This document shows positions 1 through 5,842 of a stretch of 6,619 nucleotides of DNA, piece after piece. The notes beneath the pieces were generated by a model, which made no database searches, had not been told where the DNA came from, and was given only the letters and a program-made list of their open reading frames with translations. Source of the stretch: Candidatus Gottesmanbacteria bacterium CG_4_10_14_0_8_um_filter_37_24 (GTDB taxonomy: Bacteria > Patescibacteriota > Microgenomatia > 2-02-FULL-39-11); the NCBI GenBank assembly GCA_002785215.1, contig PFMK01000111.1:1-6619 (forward strand), given 5' to 3'. Within the stretch, counting starts at the first letter, position 1, and each line of letters begins with the position of its first letter. The translations under genes were made by a program, and so were the position numbers.

Positions 1-64
1 AGGAAGTGTTTGATAAATACATTAACCTGCCCTAGGGTTGCGATTGTTAGTAGAATACGGGATT

Positions 65-76
65 CGTTAATAACAT
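65..76 (+). repeat. Direct copy of the palindrome arm (11 of 12 bases)
   Basis: CGTTAATAACAT at 65-76 differs at one base from CGTAAATAACAT at 119-130, inside the left arm of the palindrome. With the inverted arm this gives three copies of CGTWAATAACAT within about 80 bp. This could be an operator array, or chance in AT-rich DNA. Confidence 0.4.
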
Positions 77-117
77 GATTATTTTTTCAAATAAAGATGC
101 GGCACAAAAGGCCGTAA

Positions 118-146
118 TCGTAAATAACATTATATGTTATTTACGA
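118..146. repeat. Perfect inverted repeat, 13-bp arms, 3-nt loop
   Basis: TCGTAAATAACAT (118-130) and ATGTTATTTACGA (134-146) are exact reverse complements separated by TAT. No T-run follows on either strand, so this is not a standard intrinsic terminator. It lies 50 bp before the first gene of the operon, where a dimeric regulator's operator or an mRNA 5' structure would be expected. Role is inferred from position only. Confidence 0.7.
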
Positions 147-196
147 ACGAGCCATTAGAATTATCTTGTCTGAGTTTAATTTCTTAGTAATAAGTT

Positions 197-1315
197 ATGC
201 GAATAGCCTTTGTTTATGATAGAATCAATAAATTTGGAGGCGCTGAGAGAATACTTCTAACTTTACATGAAATTTGGCCCAATGCACCAATTTATACAGG
301 GATATATGATGCAAAAAAAGCTAGTTGGTCAAAAATTTTTGAGATAAAACCATCCTTTTTAAAATATTTTCCTTTTATAAAAACCAAACACGAAATATTT
401 CCGACATTAACTCCTTATGCTTTCGAGGTAATGGTTTTTGATAGTTACGATGTAGTATTGACAATAACGTCTTCTGATGCAAAAGGGATAATTACTAAAC
501 CACAGACCCTACATATATGTTATTGTTTGACTCCTACGAGATATCTTTGGAGTGGATATCGAGATTATCTTGAACAGCCAGGATTAGGTATTATTAATCC
601 TTTAGCCCGACATCTTATGCGGTCTTTATTTACCAAACTAAGATATTGGGATAATATCGCATCTCTTAGGCCAGATTATTATTTTTCAATTTCTAAAAAT
701 GTCGCTAGAAGAATAAAAAAATATTATCATCATAATTCTATAGTAATTTATCCACCTGTTGAAGAAAAAGTATTCAAATATAATCGCAAATCCCACTCAA
801 AGGATTATTATCTAGTTGTTTCGAGATTAGTCCCTTACAAAAAAATCGATTATGTAATAAATGCATTTAATAAAATTGGATTACGTCTCATAATTATTGG
901 AAAAGGTATTGATGAAAACAGATTATCAAAAGAAGCAAAACCTAATATTGAGTTTATCAAGCGAGATTTGACAGATAGAGAGTTATGCTGTTATTATCAA
1001 GGTTGTAGAGCTCTAATCTTTCCAGGAGAAGAAGATTTTGGTTTGACAGCGGTAGAGGTTCAAGCATGTGGCAGACCTGTTATTGCTTATAAAAGCGGTG
1101 GGATATGTGAAACAGTTGTATCCGGAGAGACAGGAGAATTTTATGAGAGACAAGATGTTGATTCATTGCTCGATGCGTTAAGTAAATTCAATAAGAAGCA
1201 CTATTCATCTTTTAAGTGTACTCAAAACGCAAGAAGGTTTTCGAAGTCGCAATTTATTAATAATATGCGAAAATCGGTTAATAAAATTTGGATTAAATAT
1301 AAGAAAAATATATGA
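197..1315 (+). CDS. GT4-family glycosyltransferase
   Basis: A 372-residue GT-B-fold retaining glycosyltransferase, probably cytoplasmic or at the inner membrane face, that moves a sugar from a nucleotide-sugar donor onto a growing glycan. Seen: the N-terminal glycine loop GGAER (14-18) after strand RIAFVYD; donor-phosphate residues R210 and K215 in VSRLVPYKK; the E-x7-E motif E279 to E287 in EEDFGLTAVE; YPPVE at 185-189. Length is normal for GT4 and no membrane segment is evident. ATG 197 is chosen because GT4 proteins usually begin a few residues before this first strand; no Shine-Dalgarno precedes it. The last four bases (ATGA) overlap the manC start, so translation is likely coupled. Next to manC, a mannosyltransferase of the WbaZ-like type is the natural guess, but donor and acceptor cannot be read from sequence. 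Confidence 0.9.
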   Translation: MRIAFVYDRINKFGGAERILLTLHEIWPNAPIYTGIYDAKKASWSKIFEIKPSFLKYFPFIKTKHEIFPTLTPYAFEVMVFDSYDVVLTITSSDAKGIITKPQTLHICYCLTPTRYLWSGYRDYLEQPGLGIINPLARHLMRSLFTKLRYWDNIASLRPDYYFSISKNVARRIKKYYHHNSIVIYPPVEEKVFKYNRKSHSKDYYLVVSRLVPYKKIDYVINAFNKIGLRLIIIGKGIDENRLSKEAKPNIEFIKRDLTDRELCCYYQGCRALIFPGEEDFGLTAVEVQACGRPVIAYKSGGICETVVSGETGEFYERQDVDSLLDALSKFNKKHYSSFKCTQNARRFSKSQFINNMRKSVNKIWIKYKKNI

Positions 1316-2394
1316 AAGCGATAATTTTTGCCGGAGGTGTTGGAACTAGACTTTGGCCATTATCAAGAAAAAAATCACCTAAACAATTCGAAAAAGTTAT
1401 TGGTGATAAATCCACATTACAGCTGGCGGTTGAAAGGTTAATTCCAAATTTTGATTGGAAGGATATATTTGTTAGCACTAGCGAAAGATATATTCCAATG
1501 GTTTTACAACAATTACCTATGATGATTTCTGAAAACGTCATAGGTGAACCGGAATTAAGAGATGTAGGTCCTGCTGTAGGCTTAATAACAGCAATTTTAT
1601 ATAAAAAATACAAAAATACCCCCATGGTTATTCTTTGGAGTGATCATTTAATAAAAAAAAACGATCTATTCAAGAAGATTTTATATCAATGTGAAAAGAT
1701 AATTAAAAAACATAAAGATAAAATAATTTTTATCGGACAAAAACCAAGGTTTGCCAGTCAAAATTTAGGTTGGATTAAGTTTGATAAAGTGTCATACGAA
1801 ACAAATAATATTAAACTTTATAATTTTTCCGGGTTTCATTATAGACCTACAATAGAAAAAGCAGATGAATACTTAGAAAACGGGAATAATTGTTGGAATT
1901 TAGGTTATTTTGTTACCACAACATATAATTTATGGAAGTTATATGAAAAATATCAACCCGAGATGTTTACCGGACTGAAGGAATTATATAAAGCATACGG
2001 TACAAGTAGATTCATTCAACTTCTAAAGAAGATATATCCTAAAATGCCTAAAATGTCGTTCGACAATGCCATATTAGAACATATAAACAAAGAGGATGCC
2101 TATGTAATTTCAGAAGATCTGGGTTGGAGTGATATTGGTGCCTGGGAAGCTTTAAAAGAAGCATTACAGACGTCACCGGAACAGAATGTAATCAACGGAA
2201 AAGTGTTATTAACAGATTGCAGAGATTCATTAGTTTATAATTATACTGATAAGTTGGTAGTGACGATTGATATTAATGGGTTGTTAGTGATAAATACTCA
2301 CGATGTAGTCTTAGTATGTCATAAGAATTCAGTGCCGAAAATTAAAAAATTGGTAGAAAAATTATCAGAATCAGAAAATCAGCATTTAGTATAG
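1312..2394 (+). CDS. manC: Mannose-1-phosphate guanylyltransferase-like nucleotidyltransferase
   Basis: A 360-residue sugar-nucleotide transferase expected to make GDP-mannose from mannose-1-phosphate and GTP in the cytoplasm. Seen: the nucleotide-binding signature GGVGTRLWPLSRKKSPKQF at 8-26, nearly perfect for ManC; metal-site region SDHLI (110-114); WNLGYF (195-200); FDNAILE (250-256); GWSDIGAW (271-278); and a C-terminal beta-helix-like stretch (roughly 293-345). The length fits the single-domain form, with no C-terminal phosphomannose isomerase cupin. The start is ATG 1312 inside ATGA, overlapping the upstream stop. Some usually conserved sites differ: the region of the sugar-phosphate motif FVEKP reads FHYRP (175-179), and the RNTAPA region reads RDVGPA (83-88). 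The family is secure; mannose specificity is likely but not certain. Confidence 0.85.
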   Translation: MKAIIFAGGVGTRLWPLSRKKSPKQFEKVIGDKSTLQLAVERLIPNFDWKDIFVSTSERYIPMVLQQLPMMISENVIGEPELRDVGPAVGLITAILYKKYKNTPMVILWSDHLIKKNDLFKKILYQCEKIIKKHKDKIIFIGQKPRFASQNLGWIKFDKVSYETNNIKLYNFSGFHYRPTIEKADEYLENGNNCWNLGYFVTTTYNLWKLYEKYQPEMFTGLKELYKAYGTSRFIQLLKKIYPKMPKMSFDNAILEHINKEDAYVISEDLGWSDIGAWEALKEALQTSPEQNVINGKVLLTDCRDSLVYNYTDKLVVTIDINGLLVINTHDVVLVCHKNSVPKIKKLVEKLSESENQHLV

Positions 2395-2423
2395 ATAATC
2401 TTACAAAATAATACTCAATAATA

Positions 2424-3089
2424 ATGAAATCTGATTTATTCAATGGAGAACTTTATGATAAATACATAAAAAGAGTCATAGATTTGCTTGGCTCATTAAT
2501 GCTAATAATTTTATTTTCCCCAATATTTTTTCTGATTTCTATGGCAATTAAATTTAATACGCGAGGTCCCGTTTTTGCAGACACTCCTGAAAGGGTCGGA
2601 AGTAAAGCAAGATTATTTAAAATGTTTAAATTTCGATCAATGATTGAAAATGCACATATGCTGTTAAGACATGATCCTAAATTAAAAACATTGTACGAAC
2701 AGTACAAAAAAAACAGTTACAAATTGAGAAAAGATCCAAGGGTGACATATGTAGGAAAATTTATCAGAAAACACTCTTTAGACGAATTACCTCAGTTGAT
2801 AAATGTATTAAAAGGAGATATGAGTTTGGTTGGTCCAAGAGCATATTATCCGGATGAATTAGTAGACCAACAAAAAAAATATCCTAGAACCAAAAATCTA
2901 GTAAGAAAGGTATTGTCAATTAAGCCTGGTATAACAGGGTATTGGCAGGTATCAGGGAGATCAGAGGTTAATTTTGATAAAAGGATTGCTATGGATGCAA
3001 ACTATGTAGAAAATCGTTCATTATGGTATGATATGAAAATACTAATAAAAACCCCTTGGGCCATGATCTCTGGAAAAGGAGCTGTATAA
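2424..3089 (+). CDS. Bacterial sugar transferase (small monotopic phosphoglycosyl transferase)
   Basis: A 221-residue enzyme that starts lipid-linked glycan synthesis by moving a sugar phosphate from a nucleotide sugar to polyprenyl phosphate at the cytoplasmic membrane face. Seen: a hydrophobic re-entrant helix (about 18-43) with the helix-breaking S32-P33; GPVF then PERVG (48-59); KFRSM (69-73); the catalytic Asp-Glu pair D120-E121 in SLDELPQL; GDMSLVGPR (131-139); PGITGYWQVSGR further on. It is the catalytic core only, as in PglC, without the N-terminal membrane and nucleotide-binding-like domains of WbaP/WcaJ. ATG 2424 lies 29 nt after manC with no Shine-Dalgarno. A GGAG at 2445-2448 points to an out-of-frame ATG (2455) and is ignored. 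The sugar donated is unknown. Confidence 0.92.
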   Translation: MKSDLFNGELYDKYIKRVIDLLGSLMLIILFSPIFFLISMAIKFNTRGPVFADTPERVGSKARLFKMFKFRSMIENAHMLLRHDPKLKTLYEQYKKNSYKLRKDPRVTYVGKFIRKHSLDELPQLINVLKGDMSLVGPRAYYPDELVDQQKKYPRTKNLVRKVLSIKPGITGYWQVSGRSEVNFDKRIAMDANYVENRSLWYDMKILIKTPWAMISGKGAV

Positions 3090-3093
3090 ATTT

Positions 3094-5028
3094 ATGATTC
3101 AAGGATTTCAAAAAATAGTACTTTCTGATAATAAAATAAAGTCAAATTCAAAACAAAATACAGTTTCTACCCATAAAATTCTCAAGTCAATTGGGATTAT
3201 TTTTTCCATACTCATTCTTTTTATAATAATATCTTCAGTGGCGATATATATTCCAGGTAGAGATTTATATTTATCAGTACAAAAATCCATACTGGTGGCG
3301 GGAGACGCGTATGATGCTGCAAAAAAACAGGATATTGATACCGCTAAAGATCGGTTTAAAGACTTAGAGACAGATTTACATATAGTAGAATCAAATTTAG
3401 GTAAGTTGTCATGGACTAAATACATTCCTTTTCTAGGTTCTTACTATACAGACGCGGAACATACGATAAAAGCCAGCATAAACGGAATACAAGCAGTCAT
3501 AATCACGACTGAAACACTCTCTCCTTATGCTGATTTACTTGGTTTAAAGGGTAAATCTACTTTTGTAGCAGGAACAGCTGATGAAAGAATCAGAACGGCT
3601 GTTGACACTTTAGATAAAATTATTCCCAATATTGATGCTATTGCTGATAAAATTACTGTTGTTGGAGATGAGTTAAATAAAATTGATGAAAACCGTTACC
3701 CAGAAAAAATTGGGAAATATCTAGTTCGTAGAAAGATAATTGATGCAAAAAACTTATTTTCTGAAACCGCCAATTTGTTTTTAGAAGCTAAACCTCTTCT
3801 AAAAAAAATTCCAGAACTATTGGGTAATAAGGAATCTAAAAGATATCTAGCGCTCTTTCAAAATGATGCTGAATTGAGAGCAACAGGCGGTTTTATTTCA
3901 GCCTATTCAGTTTTTAAAGTTGATAAAGGAAAAATTCAAGTTGAAAAAGGAGATGATATATACAAACTAGACGCTTCAAAAAATAAGAAATATCCCGCAC
4001 CAAGTCCAATACTGAAATATCATAAAGATGTAAATTATCTTGAACTTCGTGATAGTAATTTATCCCCAGACTATCAAATTTCTATGCAAGAGTTCGAAAA
4101 AATGATAAACGAGTCAGTAATTGGTTTTCCTAAGTTCGACGGAATCATTGCTTTAGATACACATGTTTTTGTAAGTGCAATAAAAATACTGGGTGATTTT
4201 AATATATATGGAAGAAATTTTACTGCTGAACTCGATCCAAGATGTGATTGTCCAAAGGCAATTTATGAATTAGAAGATTACTCAACTAAACCTGTAGCAT
4301 ATGTACGGGAAGATAGAAAGGATATAATTGGAGTTTTGATGTATCAGATTATGCAGAGAGCTTTTGGAGTGTCTCCTTCAAAATACTGGGGAAGACTTTT
4401 CCAGATGTTTTTAGATGAGGCAAAACAAAAACACGTTTTATTTTATTTTCACGATGCTGATGCGCAAAAAGGTATTGAATCTCTAGACTTTGGAGGAAAG
4501 ATTCTTCCATATGATGGTGATTATTTACACGTCAACGATGTGAATTTTGCCGGAGCTAAATCGAATATTTTTGTGAAGCATATTATAAAACAAGATATTA
4601 ATATAGAAAGAGATGGTTCGATAATAAAAACACTAACACTTACTTACAAAAATCCTTCTCCTCCAAGTAATTGTAATTTAGAGGCAGGACAACTTTGTCT
4701 GAACGGAATCCTAAGAAATTGGTTAAGGGTATACGTACCTAAGGGATCTTCGTTAATAAGCTTTACAGGATCTGAAAAAGAGAATGTAAGTTATGAAGAT
4801 TTAGGAAAAACTGTATTTGAAGGGTTTTTTACAGTGAAACCACAAGGTTCAACTGAAGCGATAATAAAATACAAATTACCTTTTAAATATACGGATGAAG
4901 AATATTATAAACTATTTATCCAAAAACAACCAGGCACAGAAGGTTACGAGTATAATGTCCTTAAGAATGGTAAAGAGATTGAAAAATTTATTTTATCAAC
5001 AGATAAAGAATTAGAATTAAGGATGTGA
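3094..5028 (+). CDS. DUF4012 domain membrane-anchored protein
   Basis: A 644-residue protein with a short lysine-rich cytoplasmic N-terminus, one membrane helix (about 32-53) and a large domain probably outside the membrane. Seen: a helical region (about 60-245) followed by the family signature RYLALFQNDAELR then TGGF (250-267), LRDSNLSPD (318-326), and DGIIALD leading to ILGDFNI (349-371). Cysteines at 384/386 and 527/535 could form disulfides. There is no C-terminal membrane helix. No biochemical function is established for this family as far as I know. The order N-terminal anchor, R-x2-GGF strand, R-D, then D-G-(hydrophobic)-D-helix-LG resembles LytR-CpsA-Psr glycan ligases; this is an inference. 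It starts 4 nt after the phosphoglycosyl transferase stop, with AAGGAG (3076-3081) 12 nt ahead, and overlaps recO by 4 nt. Confidence 0.9.
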   Translation: MIQGFQKIVLSDNKIKSNSKQNTVSTHKILKSIGIIFSILILFIIISSVAIYIPGRDLYLSVQKSILVAGDAYDAAKKQDIDTAKDRFKDLETDLHIVESNLGKLSWTKYIPFLGSYYTDAEHTIKASINGIQAVIITTETLSPYADLLGLKGKSTFVAGTADERIRTAVDTLDKIIPNIDAIADKITVVGDELNKIDENRYPEKIGKYLVRRKIIDAKNLFSETANLFLEAKPLLKKIPELLGNKESKRYLALFQNDAELRATGGFISAYSVFKVDKGKIQVEKGDDIYKLDASKNKKYPAPSPILKYHKDVNYLELRDSNLSPDYQISMQEFEKMINESVIGFPKFDGIIALDTHVFVSAIKILGDFNIYGRNFTAELDPRCDCPKAIYELEDYSTKPVAYVREDRKDIIGVLMYQIMQRAFGVSPSKYWGRLFQMFLDEAKQKHVLFYFHDADAQKGIESLDFGGKILPYDGDYLHVNDVNFAGAKSNIFVKHIIKQDINIERDGSIIKTLTLTYKNPSPPSNCNLEAGQLCLNGILRNWLRVYVPKGSSLISFTGSEKENVSYEDLGKTVFEGFFTVKPQGSTEAIIKYKLPFKYTDEEYYKLFIQKQPGTEGYEYNVLKNGKEIEKFILSTDKELELRM

Positions 5029-5582
5029 TAAGGAAAGCATATAAAACAGAGGGAATAGTTATAAGACGTAGAAATCTTGGAGAAGCTGATAAATTAATCA
5101 CTTTACTATCTCGTGATTACGGGAAAATAACACTGCTTGCTAAAGGAATAAGAAGAATCAGTAGTAAAAAGGCTCCTCATCTTGAATTATTCAATCTAGT
5201 GGAAGTATATTTAATAAGAAGTCGTTCATTTAATATTATCACGGAAGCAGAAGCAATATGCTCTTTTCCCAGACTCCGAAAGAACTTAGATCTACTTGCG
5301 TATTCCTATAAATTATTGGAAGAAGTAGATACATTATTGCCGGAGGATGAACCTTATCCGAGTGTATTTTCAGCACTTTATCATTTATTGTTTGACTTAA
5401 ATCAAACTTATAAACCAAATTTACCAATGTTAGTTAATAACTTCACATTGCAGTTAATGTGGGAGTTGGGTTATTTACCAAAAGGAAAAACGCTTAAATT
5501 TGATGAGATCAATACTCTTCTAGAGGATATAGTTGAAAAAAGATTTAAGAGCGATAAACTATTGACAAAGCTGTTAAAATAG
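5025..5582 (+). CDS. recO: DNA repair protein RecO (short form)
   Basis: RecO binds single-stranded DNA and SSB and, with RecR, helps load RecA in gap repair. Seen: the N-terminal OB-fold signature YKTEGIVIRRRNLGEADKLI (6-25) and DYGKITLLAKGIRR (31-44), then HLELFNLVEVYL (52-63) and a helical C-terminal part from about 85. At 185 residues it is clearly shorter than the usual 230-250, and the CxxC zinc-finger pairs found in many RecO proteins are absent; the only cysteine is C79. After LGYLPKG (148-154) a short helical tail ends the protein, and the DNA beyond is promoter and riboswitch, so a frameshift is not suspected. The start is GTG 5025 within GTGA, overlapping the DUF4012 stop; this points to coupled translation. 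It is co-transcribed with the glycan genes but functionally unrelated to them. Confidence 0.88.
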   Translation: MIRKAYKTEGIVIRRRNLGEADKLITLLSRDYGKITLLAKGIRRISSKKAPHLELFNLVEVYLIRSRSFNIITEAEAICSFPRLRKNLDLLAYSYKLLEEVDTLLPEDEPYPSVFSALYHLLFDLNQTYKPNLPMLVNNFTLQLMWELGYLPKGKTLKFDEINTLLEDIVEKRFKSDKLLTKLLK

Positions 5583-5591
5583 GCTTATTAT
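5562..5591 (+). promoter_or_regulatory. Sigma-70-type promoter for glyS
   Basis: A perfect -35 TTGACA (5562-5567) and a five-of-six -10 TATTAT (5586-5591) are separated by 18 bp. The promoter spans the last codons and stop of recO. Initiation about seven bases downstream (near 5598) would start the transcript just before the Stem I hairpin at 5603, which fits a T-box leader. Confidence 0.65.
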
Positions 5592-5597
5592 AGATAA

Positions 5598-5743
5598 AAT
5601 GATGCTACGATCCTAAAGGCATAGGGGAGCAATAATTATTTAATAAGAGCATTTAGTGTATTTATTTCCTAAATGAAACGGGGTGGAACCACGGGTATAT
5701 ACTCGTCCTCGGTATAATAAGCGGGCGAGTTTTTTATTTTTTT
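5598..5743 (+). promoter_or_regulatory. T-box riboswitch (tRNA-Gly sensing), leader of glyS
   Basis: A transcription attenuator that reads uncharged tRNA-Gly. The T-box core GGGTGGAACCACG is at 5681-5693. Antiterminator: CGGGG 5679-5683 pairs CCTCG 5707-5711 (one G-U); bulge TGGAACC 5684-5690; ACGGGT 5691-5696 pairs ACTCGT 5701-5706 (one G-U) around loop ATAT. TGGA matches a UCCA tRNA end, as expected for tRNA-Gly with discriminator U. A Stem III-like hairpin is CATTTAG 5650-5656 with CTAAATG 5669-5675. Stem I is only about 5603-5631: TGC/GCA, bulge TAC, tandem G-A pairs (G5609-A5628, A5610-G5627), TCCTA/TAGGG, and loop AAGGCA holding glycine codon GGC (5618-5620) followed by A. Stem II is not evident, as in known glyQS T-boxes. 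The 5' end is inferred from the promoter. The downstream glycyl-tRNA synthetase gene confirms the amino acid. Confidence 0.93.
5701..5743 (+). terminator. Intrinsic terminator of the T-box
   Basis: ACTCGTCC (5701-5708) pairs with GGGCGAGT (5723-5730) over 8 bp with one G-U, loop of 14 nt, followed by T5731-5735 and, after one A, T5737-5743. Its left arm is the same segment used as the right half of the antiterminator, so the two folds exclude each other. It stops glyS transcription when tRNA-Gly is charged, and would also end read-through from the recO operon. Confidence 0.93.
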
Positions 5744-5830
5744 ACTAAGAAAGATATTTTATTTAGAAAACAGATGATGTTTGAATAGATCTGATTAAAT
5801 TGAATTAATAGGACTAAATATCAATTATCT

Positions 5831-5838
5831 AAAGGTGA
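5831..5838 (+). promoter_or_regulatory. Shine-Dalgarno site of glyS
   Basis: AAAGGTGA ends four bases before ATG 5843, with GGTG five bases from the start codon. It selects ATG 5843 over the in-frame ATG at 5855. It is the clearest ribosome-binding site in the window; the operon genes upstream mostly lack one. Confidence 0.7.
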
Positions 5839-5842
5839 CATT

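Larger units (their letters stand above)
1..196. other. Upstream intergenic region with possible end of a preceding gene
   Basis: No convincing gene lies here. Two + frames are open at the left edge: one ends at TAG 33-35 (tail EVFDKYINLP) and one at TGA 76-78 (25 codons). Either could be the C-terminus of a preceding gene, but both are too short to identify. A weak all-AT hairpin (AATAA 69-73 with TTATT 79-83) followed by T84-87 could be a poor terminator. CGGC 100-103 can pair with GCCG 111-114, and CCCTAGGG at 30-37 is a short palindrome. The clearest structure is the palindrome at 118-146, listed separately. No good -35/-10 pair for the operon was found; TTGTCT 166-171 with TAATAA 188-193 (16-bp spacer) is the nearest, and is weak. 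Confidence 0.4.

Noticed and set aside
118..146. Palindrome as an intrinsic terminator
   Set aside because: No T-run follows it on the + strand, and no A-run precedes it for the - strand.
1293..1625. Minus-strand open frame of 110 codons
   Set aside because: It lies opposite manC, which carries clear family motifs; the minus-strand translation has no recognisable domain or start signal.
2445..2457. GGAG followed by ATG as an alternative start of the sugar transferase
   Set aside because: ATG 2455 is out of frame with the gene and opens only four codons before a stop.
2453..2707. Minus-strand open frame of 84 codons
   Set aside because: Antisense shadow of the phosphoglycosyl transferase catalytic region.
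3108..3425. Minus-strand open frame of 105 codons
   Set aside because: Antisense to the DUF4012 N-terminal region, with no supporting motif.
5239..5427. Minus-strand open frame of 62 codons
   Set aside because: Antisense shadow of recO.
5599..5616. Leader peptide ORF beginning at ATG 5599
   Set aside because: It is only five codons long, has no ribosome site and overlaps Stem I; the T-box explains the region.
5602..5652. Alternative outer helix ATGCT (5602-5606) with AGCAT (5648-5652)
   Set aside because: It would break both the kink-turn Stem I and the 7-bp Stem III-like hairpin; the local hairpins explain more T-box features.
5779..5806. Possible second promoter between the terminator and glyS
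   Set aside because: TTGAAT-like and TTAATA-like elements are weak matches expected by chance in AT-rich DNA, and a promoter here would bypass the riboswitch.
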